Shown here: positions 7,714-16,283 of the stretch, in pieces | Layout: every line of letters starts with the position of its first letter | Position numbering within the stretch: position 1 is the first letter of the stretch | Notes under the pieces: generated by a model | Told to the model about the DNA's origin: nothing | Database searches by the model: none | The model's input: the letters and a program-made list of their open reading frames with translations, nothing else | Program-made: the position numbers and the translations under genes | NCBI RefSeq assembly: GCF_016107655.1 | Contig: NZ_JABASX010000004.1 | Span: 310,001-374,000, forward strand | Direction: 5' to 3' | Origin: Brevibacterium antiquum | GTDB taxonomy: Bacteria; Actinomycetota; Actinomycetes; Actinomycetales; Brevibacteriaceae | DNA length: 64,000 bases

Positions 7714-9522
7714 ATGACCACAGATATGGATATTGCGCTCAACGCCGAGCTCGACTCGATCATCGATATCGCCGCCGGCCTGGGTCTGAAATCACAGGAC
7801 ATCATCCCCTTCGGATGGACGAAAGCCAAGGTCCCCATCGACGTTCTCGACAAGGCTGCCGAGGCCACGACCGACGGTCACCTCATCCTCGTCACCGCGA
7901 TGAGCCCGACACCGGCGGGCGAGGGCAAGACCACGACGAGCATCGGGCTGGCCGACGGGCTCAACGAACTCGCACGCTCGAAACCGGAAGTCGGCAAAGC
8001 CATCCTCGCGCTGCGTGAACCGAGCATGGGGCCGGTCTTCGGCATGAAGGGCGGAGCAGCTGGCGGGGGATACGCTCAGGTGGTGCCGATGGAGGACATC
8101 AACCTCCACTTCACCGGTGACTTCGCGGCCATCGCAGCTGCGAACAACCTCGCCGTGACCATGCTCGACAACCACATCCATCACGGCAATGAACTCGACG
8201 TCGACGTCAGGCGCGTCCACATCCGCCGAGTCGTCGATCTCAATGATCGAGAGCTGCGCGGCGTCGTCGTGGGCCTCGGCGGCATCAACGGGGGAGTGCC
8301 CCGCGAGGACGCCTTCGACATCGTCGTCGCCAGCGAAGTCATGGCCGTCTTCTGCCTCTCCACCTCGTTGACCGACCTCAAGGAGCGCCTGGGACGGATC
8401 GTCCTCGCCCACAGCCGCTCACGAACCCCGATCACTGTCGCCGACATCGGTGCTGCCGGGGCGATGACTGCTCTCCTGCGCAGCGCCCTGGCACCCAACC
8501 TCGTCCAGAGCCTCGAGCATTCACCGGCGTTCATCCACGGCGGTCCCTTCGCCAATATCGCCCACGGCTGCAACAGCGTGCTCGCGACGAAGGCCGCGCT
8601 GTCTCTGGGTGATTGGACCGTGACCGAGGCCGGTTTCGGCGCCGACCTGGGTGCAGAGAAGTTCCTCGACATCAAATGCCGTGCCGCCGGTATCTGGCCC
8701 TCGGCAGTGGTCGTCGTCGCGACGCTTCGGGCGTTGAAATACCACGGTGGTATCGAGGTCAAAGATGTGCAGACGCCGAACACCGATGCGGTTCTCGACG
8801 GGATGAGCAACCTCGAACACCACTGCGAGAACCTCCTCAACATCTACGGGCTCACCCCGGTCGTGTGCTTCAACCGGTTCCCCACTGACACCGACGAGGA
8901 GATGGCTGCCGCGATCGCACACCTGCGCTCGAAGGGCATCTCGGCCGTCGAGTCCACCCACTGGGCCGATGGCGGCAAGGGCGCGCTGGCACTCGCCGAG
9001 GCGGTCGTTGAGGCTGCCGGTGGTGCGGGAAATGCTGGAGCGGCCGTCGATGACGGATCGCTCTTCGTCGCGGGAACGGCCTCGGGTGATGCGGAAGCTC
9101 CACCACCTGGCACTTCGTCAGCAGGCACCTCGTCGGATGGGTCGCCGCGGGCACAGTACAGCTACGAACTCGACCTGCCCCTGGAGGAGAAGATCCGTAC
9201 GATCGCACAGCGGATCTATGGCGCGGCCGATGTCGACCTGCCGACCAAGGTCACACGCAAGCTGGGGCAATTCACAGATGAAGGCTACGGTGATGCCCCG
9301 ATCTGCATCGCCAAGACCCAGTACTCGCTGAGCACAGATGCGAGTCTGCGCGGGGCACCGAAGGATCACATCATCGAGGTCAAAGACGTGCGGCTCTCGG
9401 CCGGTGCTGGCTTCGTCGTCGTCATCGCCGGTGACATCATGACGATGCCCGGCCTGCCCAAGGAACCGTCCGCGCTGAAGATCGACGTCACCGAAGACGG
9501 GAACATCACCGGACTGTTCTGA
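7714..9522 (+). CDS. fhs: Formate-tetrahydrofolate ligase
   Basis: Cytosolic enzyme making 10-formyl-tetrahydrofolate from formate, ATP and THF, feeding one-carbon metabolism. The P-loop-like ATP motif PAGEGKTT is at about residues 67-74, and the family landmarks EPSMGPVFGMKGGAAGGGY and FTGDFAAI are present. At 602 aa it is about 45 residues longer than the usual ~556. The extra length is a Gly/Ala/Ser/Pro-rich insert at about residues 432-475 (AGGAGNAGAAVDDG onward), between conserved blocks. The start has no good Shine-Dalgarno; an inverted repeat TGGTC-8-GACCA lies at 7677-7694 just upstream. A degenerate copy of the recurrent motif (CCACCTCGGTG) is also in this gap. Confidence 0.95.
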   Translation: MTTDMDIALNAELDSIIDIAAGLGLKSQDIIPFGWTKAKVPIDVLDKAAEATTDGHLILVTAMSPTPAGEGKTTTSIGLADGLNELARSKPEVGKAILALREPSMGPVFGMKGGAAGGGYAQVVPMEDINLHFTGDFAAIAAANNLAVTMLDNHIHHGNELDVDVRRVHIRRVVDLNDRELRGVVVGLGGINGGVPREDAFDIVVASEVMAVFCLSTSLTDLKERLGRIVLAHSRSRTPITVADIGAAGAMTALLRSALAPNLVQSLEHSPAFIHGGPFANIAHGCNSVLATKAALSLGDWTVTEAGFGADLGAEKFLDIKCRAAGIWPSAVVVVATLRALKYHGGIEVKDVQTPNTDAVLDGMSNLEHHCENLLNIYGLTPVVCFNRFPTDTDEEMAAAIAHLRSKGISAVESTHWADGGKGALALAEAVVEAAGGAGNAGAAVDDGSLFVAGTASGDAEAPPPGTSSAGTSSDGSPRAQYSYELDLPLEEKIRTIAQRIYGAADVDLPTKVTRKLGQFTDEGYGDAPICIAKTQYSLSTDASLRGAPKDHIIEVKDVRLSAGAGFVVVIAGDIMTMPGLPKEPSALKIDVTEDGNITGLF

Positions 9523-9556
9523 ACCTTCTGTCCGGGACGTCGAGAACCGGGCTCTG

Positions 9557-9611
9557 CCCCAAGAACCGCACGCACGCACCCGATAGTCGGCTCCGCGTAC
9601 GGTTTTCGGGG
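9557..9611. terminator. Imperfect hairpin between convergent genes
   Basis: Arms at 9557-9573 and 9595-9611 (CCCCAAGAACCGCACGC and GCGTACGGTTTTCGGGG) pair with three mismatches. It lies between the end of fhs (+) and the end of the ABM gene (-), so it probably ends transcription from both sides. No long U-tract. Confidence 0.5.
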
Positions 9612-9622
9612 CGGTCTGGCAG

Positions 9623-10186
9623 TCAGCGTCGGGGTTTCTGCAGCCAGGGTCGGAGCAGTCGGGTGCTCACCGGCAGGAATATGTATGTCATCAACGGCGT
9701 GAGAATGCAGATGTTGAGCAGCACGGCGAGGACGGTCGGCCAACTCTCGAGGTGAGGCATGAGGAGCAGCGTCGAGAGCAGGCTCAGCGGGAAGAACGGG
9801 AGGAAGATGCTCACTGCCTGCTTCCACCGAGGGGGAACGACTGTTTCAGGGATCGTCAGGGTCTCCTCGCCCTGTGGTTCGAACCATCCCTCGATGCCGG
9901 TGCGATGCTCGACTCGCGTGGTCTCGACGAGCTCGGCCGCGCTGTCGATCCACCAGCGGCGGTCATCGGATTCATCCCAGGCTCGCAGCGACTTCTCATC
10001 AGCGAACCGGTAGAGCACGTGCCACTCATCCGAGTCGGGCGCTGTCCTCACCCACCCGGATCCTAGATACCCGGGCCTTTCCCGCGCCAGTTCCTGTCCC
10101 GCCTGCACCCAGGCGTTGAACCGACGATGGTGCTCGGGCAGGACGGTGCGCGTGATCGACACAGTGATCGGAGAGTGTTGGGACAT
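9623..10186 (-). CDS. Antibiotic biosynthesis monooxygenase-domain membrane protein
   Basis: Protein of 187 aa. Residues 1-95 resemble the ABM ferredoxin-like fold (ITVSITRTVLPEHHRRF start, GYLGSGWVR, WHVLYRFADEKSLRAW). After it come two membrane segments (AVSIFLPFFPLSLLSTLLL and VLAVLLNICILTPLMTYIF). This ABM-plus-two-helix architecture is common in actinobacteria but its function is unknown. ATG 10186 is preferred; a TTG at 10204 would add six residues. Confidence 0.75.
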   Translation of the reverse strand: MSQHSPITVSITRTVLPEHHRRFNAWVQAGQELARERPGYLGSGWVRTAPDSDEWHVLYRFADEKSLRAWDESDDRRWWIDSAAELVETTRVEHRTGIEGWFEPQGEETLTIPETVVPPRWKQAVSIFLPFFPLSLLSTLLLMPHLESWPTVLAVLLNICILTPLMTYIFLPVSTRLLRPWLQKPRR

Positions 10187-10226
10187 AGGGGAGATTTTAG
10201 CCAATTCTGCCTTGGCATTCTTCTGG

Positions 10227-11000
10227 TCAGTCGCTTCCGCTCACGCGTGCGAAGATCCGATCAAGTGAGCGGGAGAGTGCGGCGTGGTTGTTCGCGTCCA
10301 TCCACTCCCGGTGGAGCATCTCGTTGAGGCCGCCAGGGGTTTCATGGCCCTTGACCAGATCAGAGAAGGGGGTGTCGGTAGTCGCGAGGGTATTGCCCAA
10401 ACCGGCGAATTGGCCGCGTACGATGCGTTCGGCAGCTGCCCTCTCCCATCCTTGTTCGACGAGCCAGTCGGCAATGCCCTGAAGAAAGGCATAGTAGGAC
10501 GACATCGTGGCTGTTGTGGCCGACAAAGTGCTGAAAAGTTCTTCGGTCGCTGCCACGACGGTGCCGCCGAGAGTATCGAAGAACCTCTCGACTTCCGAGT
10601 GGCCAGGGTAGACCGGGGTGACACCGCGGCGTTCGCGCACGGGCGGCAGTGGGATGACGCGCACGGTTGAGGGCTTCTGCGGCAGCAGCGGAGACAGCGC
10701 CTCGATCGAGACGCCTGCGATCGCACTGATCAGCGTGCGGTCGGATGGAATGTCGAGTGTGGAGAGTACGGACTCGGTCTGCTGGGGCAACACAGAGACG
10801 ATGATGTGGTCGCTGCGATCAACCACGTCCTGGTTGCTCTCACAGACCTCGACCCGGTCGAAGCCACTCGCCAACCGTGCCGAACGCTCCGCATTCCTGG
10901 GGGAGAGGAAGAAGCCCGGGTGATCGTCACTCGCACACGAGCCCTCGACAATCGCCGAGGAGATCTCGCCGACTCCGATGATCCCGATGCTTGTGCTCAT
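10227..11000 (-). CDS. Pyrroline-5-carboxylate reductase-like NAD(P) oxidoreductase
   Basis: Protein of 257 aa with an N-terminal Rossmann motif (GIIGVGEISSAI), a conserved VSVLPQQTESVLSTL stretch, AIAGVSIEAL, and a C-terminal dimerisation region (GQFAGLGNTL, ETPGGLNEMLH) like ProC. It probably uses NADPH to reduce a cyclic imine. The motif that binds proline-like substrate is less well kept than in housekeeping ProC, so a related substrate is possible. Start ATG 11000 is set by a strong AGGAGG six bases upstream. It appears monocistronic, with a short gap to the SRPBCC gene. Confidence 0.78.
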   Translation of the reverse strand: MSTSIGIIGVGEISSAIVEGSCASDDHPGFFLSPRNAERSARLASGFDRVEVCESNQDVVDRSDHIIVSVLPQQTESVLSTLDIPSDRTLISAIAGVSIEALSPLLPQKPSTVRVIPLPPVRERRGVTPVYPGHSEVERFFDTLGGTVVAATEELFSTLSATTATMSSYYAFLQGIADWLVEQGWERAAAERIVRGQFAGLGNTLATTDTPFSDLVKGHETPGGLNEMLHREWMDANNHAALSRSLDRIFARVSGSD

Positions 11001-11101
11001 GATGGTCCTCCTGGAAACGCCGTTGAGAAGATCGGCGTGGGGATCCCGCCTCGTCCATTCAATAGCATTCATGTCTGGCCGCGTCCAGAACCGAAGAAGC
11101 T

Positions 11102-11578
11102 CTAGCGAGCTTCGATGACCTTCTTGATCGCACTGAGAGTCTCGGGGATGCCCCTCCGCGCGGCCGAGGTGCGTTCAGCGATCTGCTCGGCGGCTTGGTC
11201 CCCGTATTTCTCGTTGAAGAATTCTTGCCCCTCCGGCAGGAACTCCCACGATTCAGTGAGCAGTGTGCCGCCTTCTGCTTCCTTCATACTGTATGTCCAG
11301 TGAACCCGACCCGGCCCCACGCTCCACCCGAACGCACGTCCTTCATCGGCGACGATGACCTGACTTCGAGTCTGCCACTCGCGGTCGGGGGTGACATTGT
11401 GTCCGGTGAACCAAGCTCCGACACGTGGACCGTCGCCCTCGTCCCACCAGCACTCTGCGCATATCGGTGACCATTCGCCAGTTCGAGTCACGTCCGAAAC
11501 GGTTGCGTAGACGGTTGCTGGGTCGGCTGCAACGAGGATGGAATCGGCAAAGGTCAGAGACTCGGTCATGTTGGCCAC
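11102..11578 (-). CDS. SRPBCC family protein (polyketide cyclase/START-like)
   Basis: Small cytosolic protein of 158 aa with the helix-grip fold signature: SILVAADPATVYATVSDV at the start, then VGAWFTGHN, TRSQVIVADEGRAFGW and a C-terminal helix. These proteins bind hydrophobic ligands or act on aromatic compounds. There is nothing in the sequence that identifies the ligand. The start could instead be the ATG nine bases downstream (11569). It lies between the ProC-like gene and the beta-lactamase locus with no evident link to either. Confidence 0.78.
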   Translation of the reverse strand: MANMTESLTFADSILVAADPATVYATVSDVTRTGEWSPICAECWWDEGDGPRVGAWFTGHNVTPDREWQTRSQVIVADEGRAFGWSVGPGRVHWTYSMKEAEGGTLLTESWEFLPEGQEFFNEKYGDQAAEQIAERTSAARRGIPETLSAIKKVIEAR

Positions 11579-11659
11579 CTTACCGATTTCTCAGGTCGGC
11601 GCCGACTCGCAGCGTGGTGCCATCGCTGTGCGGATCGCACCATGCTTTAACCGAGGTGC

Positions 11660-12571
11660 TCATTCGAAGCTGCCGAGAACGGCCTCCGCAGCTGCCTCGA
11701 CGATGGCCGGCCCGTCCTCGGACTCCGGGTCCTCGGTCTCGGTGAGCACGGTGATGATGATCGGGTCTTCGCCCGGCGGGTAGACGACGGCGATGTCGTT
11801 CTGGATCGCATCGGAATGTCCTGACTTGTCCTTGACTGTCCAACCCTCCGGCGCGCCCGCACGGATGAGGGGGTCACCGGTCTCATTGTCCGACATCCAT
11901 TCGAGCAGCACCGCACGGTCGTCCACCGACAGCCGGTCGGGGTCGAGCAGGCCCTGCAGGTCAGCAGTGTAGGCAGCGGGAGTCGTGGTGTTGTCGGAGC
12001 TGCCGGGTTCGACGTCGTTGAGCTCCGGTTCTTCGTCGATGACCTCGGTGGCCGGGTCGCCGGCTTCTTCGAGCGCCGCATCGAGTCCCTGGGGTCCGCC
12101 GATCTCGTCGAGCACGATGTTCATCGCCGCATTGTCACTGACCCTCAGCGCGCTCTCGGCAACATCTTCCAACGGCAGTCCCGTATCGACGTGCTTCTCT
12201 GTCACGGGTGTCCAGCCGGCAGCGTCGACATCCGCCTGGGTCCATGTCACGACTTCGTCGAGCTCCTCGGGCGTTGTTCCGGCGAGCAGTTCGGCCACCG
12301 CGAACACCTTGAGCGTCGATGCGAAGCCGAAGCGCTCATCGGAGCGATGGTCCACGGTTGAACCGTCCCCGGTGTCGATCGCGCTGACTCCGACTCTCGC
12401 GTCGTATTTGTTCTCGACGGCTTCGAGCTGCGCTGTGACCTCCTGGCGCGTTCGGTCCGGACTCGGTGTCTGACTGGCCGATTCCATCTGCGCGTCGGCG
12501 GGTGAGCAGCCGGTGGCCATGACAAGCGTCAGGGCTGCTGCGGTCAGAAGCTTCACTGGTCGTCTGTCCAT
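11660..12571 (-). CDS. blaL: Class A beta-lactamase, lipoprotein
   Basis: Secreted serine beta-lactamase of 303 aa. A signal peptide ends in a lipobox (LVMATGC), so it is probably a membrane-anchored lipoprotein. The active-site motifs are all present: FASTLK (nucleophile Ser, SxxK), SDN in RVSDNAA, the deacylation Glu in EEPELND (ExxLN) and KSG (in place of KTG) in VKDKSGHS. The gene is divergent from a LysR-type regulator, and the arrangement matches blaL/blaA/blaB of Streptomyces cacaoi, where the lactamase is induced by beta-lactams. Start at ATG 12571 gives a normal signal peptide. The spectrum cannot be read from sequence by eye. Confidence 0.9.
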   Translation of the reverse strand: MDRRPVKLLTAAALTLVMATGCSPADAQMESASQTPSPDRTRQEVTAQLEAVENKYDARVGVSAIDTGDGSTVDHRSDERFGFASTLKVFAVAELLAGTTPEELDEVVTWTQADVDAAGWTPVTEKHVDTGLPLEDVAESALRVSDNAAMNIVLDEIGGPQGLDAALEEAGDPATEVIDEEPELNDVEPGSSDNTTTPAAYTADLQGLLDPDRLSVDDRAVLLEWMSDNETGDPLIRAGAPEGWTVKDKSGHSDAIQNDIAVVYPPGEDPIIITVLTETEDPESEDGPAIVEAAAEAVLGSFE

Positions 12572-12666
12572 ATGGTTGATCCGTTCTCTCGTCGGTTCAC
12601 ACATCACGTCGGGTTCGCCCTGCTGAGAACCACTGTTCACCACTTCTCTCATGCAGTCGAACACGG

Positions 12667-12689
12667 TTTCGGTGCATCGCATACCGAAA
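12667..12689. promoter_or_regulatory. Dyad operator, candidate LysR box between blaL and blaA
   Basis: TTTCGGT (12667-12673), nine bases, ACCGAAA (12683-12689): perfect 7-bp arms. It contains the T-N11-A core typical of LysR regulators and lies about 30 bases upstream of the LysR gene in the divergent region. BlaA of S. cacaoi binds the corresponding region; that this dyad is the site here is inference. Confidence 0.65.
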
Positions 12690-12718
12690 ACGCATAACAG
12701 GACGCATACGATGGGGTG

Positions 12719-13726
12719 ATGGACCTGATTGAGGCCTGCCGTACCTTCACCGCCGTCAGCGAATTGGGAAGCATGACGCTGGGTGCCGCAGCCAATGGAA
12801 TCCCGCAACCGGTCGCCAGCAGGCGCATCGCCGGTCTGGAGAAGCAGTTCGGTGCACGTCTGCTCGATAGGACGGGCCGGGGCGTGAGCCTCACACCGTT
12901 CGGCCGTGACATGCTCGCCTCTGCGACCCACCTGGTCGAACTGGCCGATGAGATGATGCTCGATGCCGACAGAGCCAAGCTCCGGCCGGTCTCCCTCGCA
13001 GTTCCGGCATCGTGTGCGACGCGCGATCTCGCTGTGCTGGCCGCCTCGGCGAATTCTCGGGGCCTGCGTATCGACTTTCATCCGGGACCGCCGGGCCGAA
13101 GGGATGAAGACCTCACTGCCCGTCGGGTCAGAGCGGCACTGCGATCCGTCCCCGCTCAGGAAGGGGCTTGGACGGTTCCGCTGGGGTGTGCTCACCGTTC
13201 CGGGACACTGAATCCGGTGCGCATCGCCGATCTGCGGCGGGCGCGGACACGGGTCCCCGGAGTCGGCGCGAGGCTTGCAGGTAAGCGGCTCAGGCTATTG
13301 AGCGAGGACAACGTCCCGCATGTGCGCGATCGTATCCGGCGGGCCGCGGAAGAGTCTGGCCTTCTGCCGTATCAGGTGGTGACGGACCTGTCCGATCCGG
13401 CTGCTGTCGCCGGAGTCCTGGGAGAGGGGGACCTGTTGGTCTGCAGTGCGGACGAAGCCGCGAAACTCGAACTCTCATGGGCTCCGCTGCTTGATCCGGG
13501 CGTCGCGAGGGGATACGTCCTCGCAGCCACCTCGGCGGAAGATGTCTCGCTCCTCGGAGAGTTCGACGAGGAGATCGCCGACTGCCTGGGCGCGACCTCG
13601 GGCTCTCCTGCCTCGACTGCGTCGACCGGAGCCGACTCACCTACAGAAGCTGCGTCGACCGGAGCCGACTCACCTACAGAAGCTGCGTCGACCGGAATCG
13701 ACTCACCGAAGGAGACTGTGCGATGA
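12719..13726 (+). CDS. blaA: LysR family regulator of the beta-lactamase
   Basis: Regulator of 335 aa. N-terminal winged HTH at residues 1-60 (FTAVSELGSMTLGAAANGI, then QPVASRRIAGLEKQFGARLL), followed by a LysR effector domain. It is divergent from the class A beta-lactamase and overlaps the next gene by 4 bases, the arrangement of S. cacaoi blaA-blaB, so induction of blaL is the likely role. The C-terminal tail carries an 11-residue repeat (ASTGADSPTEA), two perfect units and one partial, encoded by a 33-bp tandem repeat at 13619-13709 and probably variable in length. The start is ATG 12719 or the adjoining GTG 12716. Confidence 0.85.
   Translation: MDLIEACRTFTAVSELGSMTLGAAANGIPQPVASRRIAGLEKQFGARLLDRTGRGVSLTPFGRDMLASATHLVELADEMMLDADRAKLRPVSLAVPASCATRDLAVLAASANSRGLRIDFHPGPPGRRDEDLTARRVRAALRSVPAQEGAWTVPLGCAHRSGTLNPVRIADLRRARTRVPGVGARLAGKRLRLLSEDNVPHVRDRIRRAAEESGLLPYQVVTDLSDPAAVAGVLGEGDLLVCSADEAAKLELSWAPLLDPGVARGYVLAATSAEDVSLLGEFDEEIADCLGATSGSPASTASTGADSPTEAASTGADSPTEAASTGIDSPKETVR
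13619..13709 (+). repeat. 33-bp tandem repeat in the LysR gene tail
   Basis: Two identical 33-base units (13619-13651 and 13652-13684) and a third partial, slightly diverged unit. In frame, each encodes ASTGADSPTEA. Copy-number change would alter only the disordered tail. Confidence 0.85.
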
Positions 13727-14622
13727 GGAGCGAGGCGCGCCTGGCCAGGGAGGTCAGCGATGAGCTCGAGGCGGCGGGACTGCGCGCCCGGATCGTGGTC
13801 CGCGACCTCGATTCGCAGGCTGAGATCTCGATCGCGCCCGATGGGCCGGTTCCTCTGGCGTCTGTCGTGAAAGTGCCGATCGCCCTCGCCGTCCTCAACC
13901 GCATTGCCGATGGTCGACTCGACGCCGATCGCCAGGTTCTCGTCGAGCCCCGCCGATTTGAGGCCGGAAGCCCGATGGCAACGAGCCGCTTCCGATATCC
14001 CTCACGAATCGCAGTTGATGATCTGCTCATGCTCTCCGTGTGCTTCAGCGACAACACGGCCACCGATGCCCTGCTCGATCTCGTCCCCACCGAGGAGGTT
14101 CAGTGTGACCTTGATGACCTCGGGCTCGGAGGAATCCAGATCCGACACCATCTCGATGCGCTCGTCAGGACTCCTCTTGAGAGTCTTCCGCCTCCGGAGG
14201 CTCACCTTGCCTACGAACTCGCTCACGCGAACCCCACGCAGGGCGCTGGGCATCGGATCTGGCAGCTCGACGTCTCGCAGGCGAATGTCGCCACAGCTGC
14301 AGGGCTGACCGACCTGCTTGCTGAACTGTGGCGCCCCGAGAGGATCGACACTTCGGCCGCTTCCCGGCTGCGAGAGCTCATGGCTGGCAACGTCGTGCGC
14401 CACCGACTGGCCCCCGACCTCATGTCCGATGTGGCACGGTGGTCGTCGAAGACCGGCACTCTGCTGCACCTCCGACACGAGATCGGAGTCGTCGAGCACG
14501 CCGATGGGCAGACCATCGCGGTCGTGGTGCTCAGCGAATCGAGCAACTCGGCCGCGGTGCAGCCAGCCGCGGAGGCGGCTCTGGGGGCGGCAGCGCGGGC
14601 ACTGCACGATGCGCTCAGATGA
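13723..14622 (+). CDS. blaB: Cytosolic class A beta-lactamase-like protein, BlaB-type
   Basis: Serine-hydrolase-fold protein of 299 aa with SxxK as LASVVK, SDN in CFSDNTATD and KTG in SSKTGTLL, but with no signal peptide and no clear ExxLN deacylation glutamate. It should therefore be a poor hydrolase. It overlaps the LysR gene by 4 bases. In S. cacaoi the equivalent BlaB is required for induction of blaL and is not itself a secreted lactamase; the same signalling role is inferred here. An independent peptidase-like function cannot be excluded. The downstream WYL gene converges with a 19-base gap. Confidence 0.82.
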   Translation: MRSEARLAREVSDELEAAGLRARIVVRDLDSQAEISIAPDGPVPLASVVKVPIALAVLNRIADGRLDADRQVLVEPRRFEAGSPMATSRFRYPSRIAVDDLLMLSVCFSDNTATDALLDLVPTEEVQCDLDDLGLGGIQIRHHLDALVRTPLESLPPPEAHLAYELAHANPTQGAGHRIWQLDVSQANVATAAGLTDLLAELWRPERIDTSAASRLRELMAGNVVRHRLAPDLMSDVARWSSKTGTLLHLRHEIGVVEHADGQTIAVVVLSESSNSAAVQPAAEAALGAAARALHDALR

Positions 14623-14641
14623 GCTGATCGAATCACAAGTC

Positions 14642-15622
14642 TCAGCCGTACTCGATCAGCTCGGCGCCGATCCGTGCCAACTCGCGGCGAAGCTCGGGCG
14701 GTGACAGCACTTCGACCGTTCGCCCCCACCCGGCCAACTGTTCGGCCAGTGCGACGATGAGGTGGGCCCTCACCTCGGCGATGGTGAAATCTGAGTCCTC
14801 GGTGACGACGGTGAAGTACCTGCCGAAGTGTGCGGAGAGGATCGAAACGGTCCAGTTCGGACAGCGGATCGTCGCCGTGACGGATGAGCGAAGCGCCTCC
14901 ACCTCCTCGACATGCGCGGCCCAGTAGGAGGCGAGGTCGAAATCGAGATCAGTCGCCGAGGCAGTGATGTGTCCTGAAGTCATACCGCCGGGGGCATCGG
15001 CATTCGGTTCCACAGCCTCCGCCTCGGTGATGCGGTCAACGCGATAGGTCCGCACCGTGTCAGAGCGGGCGACGAGGTACCAGGTGCCGGCCTTCGCCAC
15101 GAGGCCGAGCGGACTCGCAGCGTGCATGTCGGTGATTCCATTGCGCCCGGTGTACCTGAGCTTGAGGGTCTGGTGATGCACGAGCGCATTACGCAGGGTG
15201 TCGAGGAGTTCGTGTCCGTCGTCTGTTGGTGGCGCTTTTCCCCACGTGGTGTGGTCATAGTGGATTCTCGTGGCCAGTGTCTCGGCTTCGGCTCGCAGTG
15301 ACTCGGGGAGGGCGCGGATGAGCTTGCGGGTGGCCACGCGGGTTTCTGGACCGGAGAGGCCCGCGGTGCCGAGCATCCAGAACAGGGCCCGTGCCTCGTG
15401 TCCGGAGAATCCGGTGAGGTTCGTCCTGGCACCGCCGATGAGCTGCCAGCCGCCGCCTCGACCGGGCTGAACATAGACAGGTACGCCGGCCGTGGACAGT
15501 GCCTCGAGATCGCGGCGAGCAGTGGCAATCGAAATCTCGAGCTCCTCAGCGACCTGGGCAGCGGTGACCTTCCCGCGGGTCTGCAGGAAGAGCAGCAGGG
15601 CAAAAAGTCGGTCTGCGCGCAT
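14642..15622 (-). CDS. WYL-domain (YafY/DeoR-like) transcriptional regulator
   Basis: Regulator of 326 aa: N-terminal HTH (RLFALLLFLQTRGKVTAAQV, ISIATARRDLEAL), a central WYL domain with LKLRYTGRNG and TWYLVARSDTVRTYRVDRI, and a C-terminal WYL-extension. WYL domains bind ligands, often nucleic acids or nucleotides. It is divergent from a VOC (glyoxalase-fold) gene, and a palindrome lies in the gap, so it probably controls that gene and itself. The start ATG has no clear Shine-Dalgarno. Confidence 0.88.
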   Translation of the reverse strand: MRADRLFALLLFLQTRGKVTAAQVAEELEISIATARRDLEALSTAGVPVYVQPGRGGGWQLIGGARTNLTGFSGHEARALFWMLGTAGLSGPETRVATRKLIRALPESLRAEAETLATRIHYDHTTWGKAPPTDDGHELLDTLRNALVHHQTLKLRYTGRNGITDMHAASPLGLVAKAGTWYLVARSDTVRTYRVDRITEAEAVEPNADAPGGMTSGHITASATDLDFDLASYWAAHVEEVEALRSSVTATIRCPNWTVSILSAHFGRYFTVVTEDSDFTIAEVRAHLIVALAEQLAGWGRTVEVLSPPELRRELARIGAELIEYG

Positions 15623-15641
15623 AGAAGAAGTCTCTCACTAA

Positions 15642-15653
15642 AAGTGCTCACTT
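15642..15653. promoter_or_regulatory. Palindrome between WYL regulator and VOC gene
   Basis: AAGTG-CT-CACTT, a perfect 12-base palindrome, with a further CACTT half-site at 15660-15664. Candidate operator for the WYL regulator. No binding evidence. Confidence 0.45.
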
Positions 15654-15730
15654 GATGATCACTTTGACTGTGAGACTCGGAGATATCGACCGCACCAGGC
15701 GGACGGAAACGCAGAGCGAAGGACAATGAC

Positions 15731-16132
15731 ATGAGCATTCTCAAAGGGCTGACCACGATGGTTCTCACCGCAGATGACGTCGACGCCGCGTCCGAGTGGT
15801 ACGCGGATTTCCTCGGGCAGACTCCCTATTTCCACCAGCCGCCCGAGGGGCCGGCCGCCTATGTCGAGTTCCGGATAGGACCCGACGAAGACGAGCTGGG
15901 CATCATGGATCGTTCGTATGCGCCGGAGGGAACGGCCGCAGGGGGCAGTTCGGTCACGCATTGGCATGTCGAGGATGTGGAGAAGATCCTCACCGACCTG
16001 GTGAGCCGCGGTGCGACGGTGCACACGCCCCTCACGCCGCGAGGACCGGAGTTCGTGACCGCTGCGGTGATGGACCCGTTCGGCAATGTGCTCGGACTCA
16101 TGTACAGCCCGCACTGGTCTGGCCAGCACTGA
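15731..16132 (+). CDS. VOC family protein (glyoxalase/bleomycin-resistance fold)
   Basis: Protein of 133 aa with two beta-alpha-beta-beta-beta modules: LTTMVLTADDVDAASEWYAD at the start, VEFRIGPDEDELGIMD, THWHVEDVEKILTDLVSRGA and VMDPFGNVLGLM at the end. Family members bind a metal and act on or sequester small molecules. The substrate cannot be told. Divergent from the WYL regulator and probably regulated by it. Good length for a single-domain member. Confidence 0.85.
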   Translation: MSILKGLTTMVLTADDVDAASEWYADFLGQTPYFHQPPEGPAAYVEFRIGPDEDELGIMDRSYAPEGTAAGGSSVTHWHVEDVEKILTDLVSRGATVHTPLTPRGPEFVTAAVMDPFGNVLGLMYSPHWSGQH

Positions 16133-16199
16133 TCGGACCAGCGAGGATCGGGACAGCACTGATCACGAAGTGAGAAGGAATGTGGCGCTGTGGGCGGAC

Positions 16200-16280
16200 C
16201 CAGGCGTCGCGGTTGCGGAGCACCAGATACCCCAGCAGCAGCCCCGCCGCGGCCCAACCCAACAACACCAAGACCGCGGT
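16200..16280 (-). pseudogene. C-terminal relic of an ABC-2 type permease
   Basis: On the minus strand this encodes VLVLLGWAAAGLLLGYLVL followed by RNRDAW, the typical last membrane helix and basic tail of ABC-2 (drug-export) permeases. Nothing upstream in the frame is recognisable: the reading passes directly into DNA that is the regulator relic on the opposite strand. It is therefore a fragment cut at about 16281. Confidence 0.55.
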
Positions 16281-16283
16281 CGG

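Noticed and set aside
11660..13195. Extended frame upstream of the beta-lactamase
   Set aside because: The first ~200 codons have no similarity to any family and overlap the LysR gene and the intergenic operator; the signal peptide begins at 12571.
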